Assembly (NCBI RefSeq): GCF_040869045.1
Contig: NC_090322.1
Span: 82,049,675-82,113,674, forward strand
Direction of reading: 5' to 3'
DNA from: Eurosta solidaginis
Lineage: Eukaryota; Arthropoda; Insecta; Diptera; Tephritidae
DNA length: 64,000 nucleotides
Of this stretch, positions 15,501-26,179 are shown piece by piece. How positions within the stretch are numbered: the first letter of the stretch is position 1; each line of letters starts with the position of its first letter. A program made the position numbers and the translations under genes. The notes beneath the pieces are model-generated. The model was not told the DNA's origin. It saw only the letters and a list, made by a program, of their open reading frames with translations, and did no database searches.

Positions 15501-16140
15501 AACGCATTGGTTTGGGTTACTCGACTGCGGCGTCCTCGTATAGCCTACATATTGCGTTTTTCTAAATAAACTTATCGGCCTAAAGGTTAAGCGTGGTTAA
15601 AATACTTAAGTCGTTTCGTTCAACAAATTTGAGTAGATCACTCAGCAGTTGTTTGTTTCAGAGCTACAATTTTTGATATAGTTTATAAAACTTTTTAAAG
15701 GTTGTCAAACTTTGTTTCTCGTTTTATATCCTTTAATTCTAGAGTTAAATATGATAAAACCGCGTACGAATTTTTTTAACTCATTCGTTTTGATTACTCG
15801 ACCATTCCGTCCTCGTGTAGCCTACATATTGCGTTTTTCTGTTTAAACTTACCGGCCTAAAGGTTAAGCATGGTTAAAATACTTAAGTCGTTTTCTTCAA
15901 CAAATATGAGTAGATCACTCAGCAGTTGTTGGCTTCAGAACAATAATTTTTGATATAGTTATTAAAGTTTTTAAAGTGTTTCAAACGTTGTTTCTCGTTT
16001 TTAGAGTTAAATATGATAAAAATTGCGTATGAATTTTTAACCCATTCGTTTTGGTTACTCGCCCGCTCCGTCCTCGTGTAGCGTACATATTGCGATTTTC
16101 TAAATAAACTTACCGGCCTAAAGGTTAAGCATGGTTAAAA
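560..16140. repeat. Higher-order repeat domain, 3.3-4.2-kb period
   Basis: The same ordered series of variant monomers recurs. The diagnostic variant 'gttactaaaccgc' has its 'aaacc' at 1231, 5006, 8281 and 12480. The truncated joint 'cctcgtttggcatgg' has its 'ggca' at 4797, 8072 and 12271. Both give spacings of 3,275 and 4,199 bp. The doubled 'taaataaac..accggcctaaagg' variant near 2300, 9170 and 13270 fits the same frame, and the 5880 copy lacks the extra block. This is a multi-monomer unit of about 12-15 monomers that was duplicated as a block. Confidence 0.85.
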
Positions 16141-16530
16141 TACGTAAGTCGTTTCGTTCAACTAATTTGAGTAGATCACTCAGCAGTTGTTGGCTTCATA
16201 ATTTTTTCTTTAGTTATTAAAAGTTTTTAAAGGGTGTCAAACGTTGTTTCTCGTTTTATATCCTTTAATTCTGGAGTTACGTATTGTTTAACCCATTCGT
16301 TTTGGTTACTCGACCGCTCCGTCCTCGTGTAGCCTACATATTGCGATTTTCTAAATAAACTTACCGGCCTAAAGGTTAAGCTTGGTTAAAATACGTAAGT
16401 CGTTTCGTTCAACTAATTTGAGTAGATCACTCAGCAGTTGTTGGCTTCATAATTTTTTCTTTAGTTATTAAAAGTTTTTAAAGGGTGTCAAACGTTGTTT
16501 CTCGTTTTATATCCTTTAATTCTAGAGTTA
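16100..16530. repeat. Short 251-bp monomer pair
   Basis: Two adjacent near-identical monomers carry 'ttggcttcataattttttct' in place of the usual 'cagaacaataatttttgata' segment. The landmark 'tggcttcata' lies at 16191 and 16442, a spacing of 251 bp. A third relative of this variant lies near 24,600. Confidence 0.75.
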
Positions 16531-16659
16531 AATCTGATAAATATAGCGTACGAATATTTCTAACCAATAATTTGTTTTGGTTACTCGACGGGTCCGTCCT
16601 CGTTAGCTTACATGTTGCGTTTTTCTAAATAAACTTTCCGGCTTAAAGGTTAAGCATGG

Positions 16660-19600
16660 TTAAAGTACGTAAGTCGTTTTGTTCAACAATTTGAGTAGAT
16701 CACTCATCAGCTGTTTGCTTCAGAGCTACAATTTTTGATATAGTTAATAAAATTTTTAAAGGTTGTCAAACGTTGTTTCTCGTTTTATATCCTTTAATTC
16801 TAGAGTTAAATATGATCAAACCGCGTACGAATTTGTTCAACCCATTCGTTTTGGTTACTCGACCGCTCCGTCCTCGTGTAGCCTACATATTGCGTTTTTC
16901 TGAATAAACTTACCGGTCTAACGGTTAAGCATGGTTAAAATACTTAAGTCGTTTCGTTCAACAAATTTGAGTAGATCACTCAGCTGTTGTTGGCTTCAGA
17001 ACAATAATTTTTGATATGGTTATTAAAAGTTTTTAAAGGGTGTCAAACGTTGTTTCTCGTTTTATATCCTTTAATTCTAGAGATAGTTATTAAAACTTTT
17101 TGAAGGTTGTCAAACATTTTTTCCCGGTTTATATCCTTTAATTCTAGAGTTAAATATGATAAAAACCGCGTACGAATTTGTTTAACCCATTCGTTTTGGT
17201 TACTCGACTGCGGCGTCCTCATGTAGCCTACATATTGCGTTTTTCTAAATAAACTTACCGGACTAAAGGTTGAGCATGCTTAAAATACGTAAGTCATTTT
17301 GTTTAACATATTTGATTAGAACGCTCCGTCCTTGTGTAGCCTACATATTGCGTTTTTCTGAATAAACTTACCGGCCTAAAGGTTAAGCATGGTTAAAGTA
17401 CGTAAGTCGTTTTGTTCAACAATTTGAGTAGATCACTCATCAGCTGTTTGCTTCAGAGCTACAATTTTTGATATAGTTAATAAAATTTTTAAAGGTTGTC
17501 AAACGTTGTTTCTCGTTTTATATCCTTTAATTCTAGAGTTAAATATGATCAAACCGCGTACGAATTTGTTCAACCCATTCGTTTTGGTTACTCGACCGCT
17601 CCGTCCTCGTGTAGCCTACATATTGCGTTTTTCTGAATAAACTTACCGGCCTAAAGGTTAAGCATGTTTAAAATACTTAAGTCGTTTTCTTCAACAAATT
17701 TGAGTAGATCACTCAGCAGTTGTTGGCTTCAGAACAATAATTTTTGATATAGTTATTAAAAGTTTTTAAAGTGTTTCAAACGTTGTTTCTCGTTTTATAT
17801 CCTTTAGTATTAGGGTTAAATATGATAAAAACTGCGTACGAATTTTTCTAACTCATTCGTTTTGATTACTCGACCGCTCCGTCCTCGTGTAGCCTACATA
17901 TTGCGTTTTTCTGAATAAACTTACCGGTCTAACGGTTAAGCATGGTTAAAATACTTAAGTCGTTTCGTTCAACAAATTTGAGTAGATCACTCAGCTGTTG
18001 TTGGCTTCAGAACAATAATTTTTGATATGGTTATTAAAAGTTTTTAAAGGGTGTCAAACGTTGTTTCTCGTTTTATATCCTTTAATTCTAGAGATAGTTA
18101 TTAAAACTTTTTGAAGGTTGTCAAACATTTTTTCCCGGTTTATATCCTTTAATTCTAGAGTTAAATATGATAAAAACCGCGTACGAATTTGTTTAACCCA
18201 TTCGTTTTGGTTACTCGACTGCGGTGTCCTCATGTAGCCTACATATTGCGTTTTTCTAAATAAACTTACCGGACTAAAGGTTAAGCATGCTTAAAATACG
18301 TAAGTCATTTTGTTTAACATATTTGATTAGAACGCTCCGTCCTTGTGTAGCCTACATATTGCGTTTTTCTGAATAAACTTACCGGCCTAAAGGTTAAGCA
18401 TGTTTAAAATACTTAAGTCGTTTCGTTCAACAAATTTGAGTTGATCACTCAGGTGTTGTTGGCTTCAGAACAATAATTTTTGATATAGTTATTAAAAGCT
18501 TTTAAATGGTTTCAAACGTTGTTTCTCGTTTTATATCCCTTAATATTAGAGTTAAATATGATAAAAACTGCGTACGAATTTTTCTAACTCATTCGTTTTG
18601 ATTACTCGACCACTCCGTCCTCGTGTAGCCTACATATTGCGTTTTTCTGTTTAAACTTACCGGCCGAAAGGTTAAGCATGTTTAAAATACTTAAGCCGTT
18701 TTCTTCAACAAATTTGAGTAGATCACTCAGCAGTTGTTGGCTGCAGAAGAATAATTTTTAATATAGTTATTAAAAGTTTTTAAAGTGTTTCAAACGTTGT
18801 TTCTCGTTTTATATCCCCTAATATTAGAGTTAAATATGATAAAAACTGCGTACGAATTTTTCTAACTCATTCGTTTTGATTACTCGATCGCTCCGTCCTC
18901 GTGTAGCCTACATATTGCGTTTTTCTGAATAGACTTACCGGCCTAAAGGTTAAGCATGGTTAAAATACTTAAGTCGTTTCGTTCAACAAATTTGATGAGA
19001 TCACTCAGCTGTTGTTGGCTTCAGAACAATAATTTTTGATATGGTTATTAAAAGTTTTTAAAGGGTGTCAAACGTTGTTTCTCGTTTTATATCCTTTAAT
19101 TCTAGAGATATTTATTAAAACTTTTTAAAGGTTGTCAAACATTTTTTCCCGGTTTATATATTTAATTCTAGAGTTAAATATGATAAAAACTGCGTACGAA
19201 TTTGTTTAACCTATTCGTTTTGGTTACTCGACTGCGGCGTCCTCGTGTAGCCTACATATTGCGTTTTTCTAAATAAACTTACCGGCCTAAAGGCTAAGCA
19301 TGCTTAAAATACGTAAGTCGTTTTCTTTAACAAATTTGATTGGACCGCTCCGTCCTCGTGTAGCCTACATATTGCGTTTTTCTGAATAAACTTACCGGCC
19401 TAAAGGTTAAGCATGTTTAAAATACTTAAGTCGTTTCGTTCAACAAATTTGAGTTGATCACTCAGGTGTTGTTGGCTTCAGAACAATAATTTTTGATATA
19501 GTTATTAAAAGCTTTTAAATGGTTTCAAACGTTGTTTCTCGTTTTATATCCCTTAATATTAGAGTTAAATATGATAAAAACTGCGTACGAATTTTTCTAA

Positions 19601-20050
19601 CTCATTCGTTTTGATTACTCGACCACTCCGTCCTCGTGTAGCCTACATATTGCGTTTTTCTGTTTAAACTTACCGGCCGAAAGGTTAAGCATGTTTAAAA
19701 TACTTAAGTCGTTTTCTTCAACAAATTTGAGTAGATCACTCAGCAGTTGTTGGCTTCAGAGCAATAATTTTTGATATAGTTATTAAAAGTTTTTAAAGTG
19801 TTTCAAACGTTGTTTCTCGTTTTATATCCCCTAATATTAGAGTTAAATATGATAAAAACTTCGTACGAATTTTTCTAACTCATTCGTTTTGATTACTCGA
19901 TCGCTCCGTCCTCGTGTGGACTACATATTGCGTTTTTCTGAATAAACTTACCGGCCTAACGGTTAAGCATGGTTAAAATACTTAAGTCGTTTCGTTAAAC
20001 AAATTTGATGAGATCACTCAGCTGTTGTTGGCTTCAGAACAATAATTTTT
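16660..20050. repeat. Higher-order repeat of about 1,012 bp
   Basis: Matched rare variants repeat at a constant distance. 'taccggtcta' at 16911 and 17922, and 'gaacgctccgtccttg' (c at 17322 and 18333), give 1,011 bp. 'ttgatcactc' at 18441 and 19454, and 'tttgatgaga' at 18991 and 20004, give 1,013 bp. 'cactcatcag' recurs at 16701 and 17434 (733 bp), so a shorter form also occurs. The lengths fit 344 + 113 + 277n bp. Confidence 0.85.
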
Positions 20051-21536
20051 GATATGGTTATTAAAAGGTTTTAAAGGGTGTCAAACGTTGTTTCTCGTTT
20101 TATATCCCTTAATTCTAGAGATAGTTATTAAAACTTTTTAAAGTTTGTCAAACGTTTTTTCTCGGTTTATATCTTTTAATTCTAGAGTTAAATATGATAA
20201 AAACCGCGTACGAATTTGTTTAACCCATTCGTTTTGGTTACTCGACTGCGCCGTCCTCGTGTAGCCTATATATTGCGTTTTTCTAAATAAACTTACCGGC
20301 CTAAAGGTTAAGCATGCTTAAAATACGTAAGTCGTTTTGTTCAACAAATTTGAGTAGATCACTCAGCAGTTGTTTGTTTCAGAGCTACAATTTTTGATAT
20401 AGTTAATACAACTTTTTAAAAGTTGTCAAACTTTGTTTCTCGTTTTATATCCTTTAATTCTAGAGTTAAATATGATAAAACCGCGTACGATTTTTTTTAA
20501 CACATTCAGTTTGGTTACTCTACGGCTCCGTCCTCGTGTAGCCTACATATTGCGTTTTGCTGAATAAACTTACCGGCCTAAAGGTTAAGCATGGTTAAAA
20601 TACTTAAGTCGTTTTCTTCAACAAATTTGAGTAGATTACTCAGCAGCTGTTGGCTTCAGAACAATAATTTTTGATATAGTTATTAAAAGTTTTTAAAGTG
20701 TTTCAAACGTTGTTTCTCGTTTTATATCCCTTAATATTAAAGTTAAATATGATAAAAACTGCGTACGAATTTTTTTAACTCATTCGTTTTGGTTACTCGA
20801 CCGCTCCGTCCTCGTGTAGCCTACATATTGGGTTTTTCTGAATAAACTTACCGGCCTAAAGGTTAAGCATGGTTAAAATACTTAAGTCGTTTCGTTCAAC
20901 AAATTTGAGTAGATCACTCAGGTGTTGTTGGCTTCAGAACAATAATTTTTGATATAGTTATTAAAAGCTTTTAAAGGGTTTCAAACGTTGTTTCTCGTTT
21001 TATATCCCTTAATATTAGATTTAAATATGATAAAAACTGCGTACGAATTTTTCTAACTCATTCGTTTTGATTACTCGACCACTCCGTCCTCGTGTAGCCT
21101 AAATATTGCGTTTTTCTGAATAAACTTACCGGCCTAAAGGTTAAGCATGGTTAAAATACTTAAGACGTTTCGTTCAACAAATTTGAGTAGATCACTCAGC
21201 TGTTGTTGGCTTCAGAACAATAATTTTTGTATAGTTATTAAAAGTTTTTAAAGGGTGTCAAACGTTTTTTCTCGTTTTATATCCTTTAATTCTAGAGATA
21301 GTTATTAAAACTTTTCAAAAGGTTGTCAAACGTTTTTTCCCGGTTTATATCCTTTAATTCTAGAGTTAAATATGATAAAAACCGCGTACGAATTTGTTTA
21401 ACCCATTGGTTTTGGTTACTCAACTGCGGCGTCCTCGTGTAGCCTACATATTGCGTATTTCTAAATAAACTTACCGGCCTAAAGGTTAAGCATGCTTAAA
21501 ATACGTAAGTCGTTTTGTTCAACAAATTTGAGTAGA

Positions 21537-23760
21537 CCGCTCCGTCCTCGTGTAGCCTACATATTGCGTTTTTCTGAATAAACTTACCGGCCTAAAGGTT
21601 AAGCATGGTTAAAATACTTAAGTCGTTTTCTTCAACAAATTTGAGTAGATTACTCAGCAGTTGTTGGCTTCAGAACAATAATTTTTGATATAGTTATTAA
21701 AAGTTTTTAAAGTGTTTCAAACGTTGTTTCTCGTTTTATATCCCTTAATATTAAAGTTAAATATGATAAAAACTGCGTACGAATTTTTTTAAGCCATTGG
21801 TTTTGGTTACTCGACCGCTCCGTCCTCGTGTAGCCTACATATTGCGTTTTTCTAAATAAACTTACCGCCCTAAAGGTTAAGCATGGTTAAAATACTTAAG
21901 TCGTTTCGTTCAACAAATTTGAGTAGACCGCTCCGTCCTCGTGTAGCCTACATATTGCGTTTTTCTGAATAAACTTACCGGCCTAAAGGTTAAGCATGGT
22001 TAAAATACTTAAGTCGTTTCGTTCAACAAATTTGAGTAGATCACTCAGCTGTTGTTGGCTTCAGAACAATAATTTTTGTATAGTTATTAAAAGTTTTTAA
22101 AGGGTGTCAAACGTTGTTTCTCGTTTTATATCCTTTAATTCTAGAGATAGTTATTAAAACTTTTCAAAAGGTTGTCAAACGTTTTTTCCCGGTTTATATC
22201 CTTTAATTCTAGAGTTAAATATGATAAAAACCGCGTACGAATTTGTTTAACCCATTGGTTTTGGTTACTCAACTGCGGCGTCCTCGTGTAGCCTACATAT
22301 TGCGTATTTCTAAATAAACTTACCGGCCTAAAGGTTAAGCATGCTTAAAATACGTAAGTCGTTTTGTTCAACAAATTTGAGTAGACCGCTCCGTCCTCGT
22401 GTAGCCTACATATTGCGTTTTTCTGAATAAACTTACCGGCCTAAAGGTTAAGCATGGTTAAAATACTTAAGTCGTTTTCTTCAACAAATTTGAGTAGATC
22501 ACTCAGCTGTTGTTGGCTTCAGAACAATAATTTTTATATAGTTATTAAAAGTTTTTAAAGGGTGTCAAACGTTGTTTCTCGTTTTATATCCTTTAATTCT
22601 AGAGATAGTTATTAAAAATTTTTAAAGGTTGTCAAACGTTTTTTCTCGGTTTATATCCTTTAATTCGAGAGTTAAATATGATAAAAACCGCGTACGAATT
22701 TGTTTAACCCATTCGTTTTGGTTACTCGACTGCGGCGTCCTCGTGTAGCCTACATATTGCGTTTTTCTAAATAAACTTACCGGCCTAAAGGTTAAGCATG
22801 GTTAAAATACTTAAGTCGTTTCGTTCAACAAATTTGAGTAGACCGCTCCGTCTTCGTGTAGCCTACATATTGCGTTTTTCTGAATAAACTTACCGGCCTA
22901 AAGGTTAAGCATGGTTAAAATACTTAAGTCGTTTCGTTCAACAAATTTGAGTAGATCACTCAGCTGTTGTTGGCTTCAGAACAATAATTTTTATATAGTT
23001 ATTAAAAGTTTTTAAAGGGTGTCAAACGTTGTTTCTCGTTTTATATCCTTTAATTCTAGAGATAGTTATTAAAACTTTTTAAAGATTGTCAAACGCTTTT
23101 TCCCGGTTTATATCCTTTAATTCTAGAGTTAAATATGATAAAAACCGCGTACGAATTTGTTTAACCCATTCGTTTTGGTTACTCGACTGCGGCGTCCTCG
23201 TGTAGCCTACATATTGCGTTTTTCTAAATAAACTTACCGGCCTAAAGGTTAAGCATGGTTAAAATACTTAAGTCGTTTCGTTCAACAAATTTGAGTAGAC
23301 CGCTCCGTCTTCGTGTAGCCTACATATTGCGTTTTTCTGAATAAACTTACCGGCCTAAAGGTTAAGCATGGTTAAAATACTTAAGTCGTTTCGTTCAACA
23401 AATTTGAGTAGATCACTCAGCTGTTGTTGGCTTCAGAACAATAATTTTTATATAGTTATTAAAAGTTTTTAAAGGGTGTCAAACGTTGTTTCTCGTTTTA
23501 TATCCTTTAATTCTAGAGATAGTTATTAAAAATTTTTAAAGGTTGTCAAACGTTTTTTCTCGGTTTATATCCTTTAATTCGAGAGTTAAATATGATAAAA
23601 ACCGCGTACGAATTTGTTTAACCCATTCGTTTTGGTTACTCGACTGCGGCGTCCTCGTGTAGCCTACATATTGCGTTTTTCTAAATAAACTTACCGGCCT
23701 GAAGGTTAAGCATGCTTAAAATACGTAAGTCGTTTTGTTCAACAAATTTGAGTAGACCGC
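21537..23760. repeat. 457-bp dimeric higher-order repeat
   Basis: The truncation joint 'gagtagaccgctccg' occurs at 21537, 21928, 22386, 22843, 23300 and 23757 (first c). From 21928 onward the spacing is 457-458 bp. Each unit holds one long monomer of 344 bp (22894 to 23238) and one short monomer of 113 bp (22781 to 22894). The long one repeats 67 bp internally around 'attctagagatagttattaa'. The short one lacks the span between 'gagtaga' and 'ccgctcc'. Copies are almost identical, so the expansion is young. Confidence 0.9.
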
Positions 23761-25497
23761 TCCGTCCTCGTGTAGCCTACATATTGCGTTTTTCTGAATA
23801 AACTTACCGGCTTAAAGGTTAAGCATGTTTAAAATACTTAAGTCGTTTCGTTCAACAAATTTGAGTAGATCACTCAGGTGTTATTGGCTTCAGAACAATA
23901 ATTTTTGATATAGTTATTAAAAGCTTTTAAAGGGTTTCAAACGTTGTTTCTCGTTTTATATCCCTTAATATTAGAGTTAAATATGATAAAAACTGCGTAC
24001 GTATTTTTCTAGCTCATTCGTTTTGATTACTCGACCACTCCGTCCTCGTGTAGCCCAAATATTGCGTTTTTCTGAATAAACTTACCGGCCTAAAGGTTAA
24101 GCATGGTTAAAATACTTAAGTCGTTTTCTTCAACAAATTTGCGTAGATTACTCAGCAGTTGTTGGCTTCAGAACAATAATTTTTGATACAGTTATTAAAA
24201 GTTTTTAAAGTGTTTCAAACGTTGTTTCTCGTTTTCTAAATAAACTTACCGGCCTAAAGGTTAAGCATGCTTAAAATACGTAAGTCGTTTTGTTCAACAA
24301 ATTTGAGTAGATCACTCAGCAGTTGTTTGTTTCAGAGCTACATTTTTGATATAGTTAATAAAACTTTTTAAAGGTTGTCAAACTTTGTTTCTCGTTTTAT
24401 ATACTTTAATTCTAGAGTTAAATATGATAAAACCGCGTACGTATTTTTTTAACATATTCGTTTTGGTTAATCGACCGCTCCGTCCTCGTGTAGCCTACAT
24501 ATTGCGATTTCTAAATAAACTTACCGGCCTAAAGGTTAAGCATGGTTAAAATACTTAAGTCGTTTCGTTCAACAAATTTGAGTAGATAACTCAGCAGTTG
24601 TTGGCTTCATAATTTTTTCTTTAGTTATTAAAAGTTTTTAAAGGGTGTCAAACGTTGTTTCTCGTTTTATATCCTTTAATTCTAGAGTTAAATCTGATAA
24701 ATATAGCGTACGAATTTTTCTAACCAATTTGTTTTGGTTACTCGACGGCTTCTTCTTGTTAGCTTACATATTGCGTTTTTTTTTAATTTGCCCTATCTAA
24801 AGGTTAAGCATGCTTAAAATACTTAAGTTGATTTGATCAACAAATTTGAGTAGATCACTCAGCTGTTGTTTGCTTCAGAGCAACAATTTTTGAGATAGTT
24901 ATTAAAACTTTTTAAAGGTTGTCAAACATTGTTTCTCGGTTTATATCCTTTAATTCTATTTTTTCTATTTTAATTCTATTTATTCTATTGTTTAACCCAT
25001 TCGTTTTGGTTACTCGACCGCTCCGCCCTCGTCTAGCCTACATATTGCATTTTTCTAAATAAACTTACCGGCCTAAAGTTTAGGCATGGTTAAAATATGT
25101 AAGTCGTTTTTTTTCAACAAATTTGAGTAGATCACTCAGCAGTTGTTTGCTTCAGAGCGACAATTTTTGAGATAGTTATAAAACTTTTAAAGGTTGTCAA
25201 ACGTTGTTTCTCGATTTATATCCTTTAATTCTAGAGTTAATATGATAAAAACCGCGTACGAATTTTTTAACGCATTTGTTTTGGTTACTCGACGGCTCCG
25301 TCCTCGTTAGCTTACATGTTGCGTTTTTCTAAATAAACTTCCCGGCCTAAAGGTTAAGCATGGTTAAAGTACGTAAGTCGTTTTGTTCAACAAATTTGAG
25401 TAGACGGCTCCGTCCTCGTGTAGCCTACATATTGCGTTCTTCTGAATAAACTTACCGGCCTAACTGTTAAGAATGTTTAAAATACTTAAGTCGTTTC
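23761..25497. repeat. Mixed satellite monomers without clear higher order
   Basis: Satellite monomers of both classes occur here with several truncation joints, for example 'ctcgttttctaaataaac' near 24,230. I could not see a regular multi-monomer period. Confidence 0.7.
24951..24990. repeat. Short 'ttctatt' simple repeat inside a monomer
   Basis: Within one monomer the usual 'taattctagagttaaa' segment is replaced by four or five irregular copies of 'ttctattt' or 'aattctatt', followed by a return to 'gtttaacccattcg'. It looks like local slippage on 'aattcta'. Confidence 0.75.
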
Positions 25498-25650
25498 TGT
25501 AATTGATATTAGAGAAAAATTGTAAGTTTACAAACGGCGATGGTTACTAGGACATGTTTCTGAATTTCACTTCTTCATCAGCTAGCTTTTCGGGAGCTGA
25601 GCGTTGAACTCGAGTCTCCAACATTCATATCAGTGCAAGCCTTTTTAGCT
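25498..25650. mobile_element. Non-satellite insertion, possible Penelope-like or retrozyme fragment
   Basis: About 153 bp unrelated to the satellite interrupts the array. The left satellite stops at 'aagtcgtttc' and the right resumes at 'aaaaggttaagcatgg'. About 40 bp of the monomer therefore appears on both sides, but the two flanks differ in sequence, so this is not a target-site duplication. The minus strand carries a hammerhead-like core (25,546-25,587). Such cores are known in Penelope-like elements and retrozymes, which suggests the source. No coding frame is visible. A tRNA-derived origin was also considered because 'gttcaacgc' on the minus strand resembles a B box. Confidence 0.5.
25546..25587 (-). 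ncRNA. Degenerate type I hammerhead-ribozyme-like motif
   Basis: Read on the minus strand from 25,587: 'agctag' (stem I, 5' side), 'ctgatga' (core, 25,581-25,575), a 14-nt arm whose inner 'gaa'/'ttc' can pair (stem II), 'gaaac' (25,560-25,556), a 2-nt loop 'at', then 'gtc' (25,553-25,551) and 'ctagt' (stem I, 3' side). Stem I can form G-C, A-T, T-A, C-G and a G-T wobble. Stem III is the minimal A-T plus C-G form. The order of parts matches the hammerheads known from Penelope-like elements. The first stem II pair next to the core is A opposite A instead of G-C, so activity is doubtful. The call is by eye only. Confidence 0.45.
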
Positions 25651-26179
25651 AAAAAGGTTAAGCATGGTTAAAGTACGTAAGTCGTTTCGTTCAACAAATT
25701 TGAGTAGATCACTCAGGTGTTGTTGGTTTCAGAACAATAATTTTTGATATAGTTATTAAAAGCTTTTAAAGGGTATCAAACGTTGTTTCTCGTTTTATAT
25801 CCCTTAATATTAGAGTTAAATATGATAACAACTGCGTACGAATTTTTCTAACTCATTCGTTTTGATTACTCGACCACTCCGTCCTCGTGTAGCCTACATA
25901 TTGCGTTTTTCTGTTTAAACATCCCGGGCTAAAGGTTAAGCATGGTTAAAATACTTAAGTCGTTTTGTTCAACAAATTTGAGTAGATCAATCAGCAGTTG
26001 TTGGCTTCAGAACATTAATTTTTGATATAGTTATTAAAAGTTTTTAAAGGGTGTCCAACGTTTTTTTTTCGTTTTATATCCTTTAATTCTAGAGATAGTT
26101 ATTAATACTTTTTAAAGGTTGTCAAACGTTTTTTCTCGGTTTATATCCTTTAATTCTAGAGTTAAATATGATAAAAACT

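Noticed and set aside
25600..25650. tRNA gene or SINE head in the insert (B-box-like 'gttcaacgc' on the minus strand)
   Set aside because: The A-box candidate overlaps the satellite junction and no cloverleaf forms. It is kept only as an alternative note.
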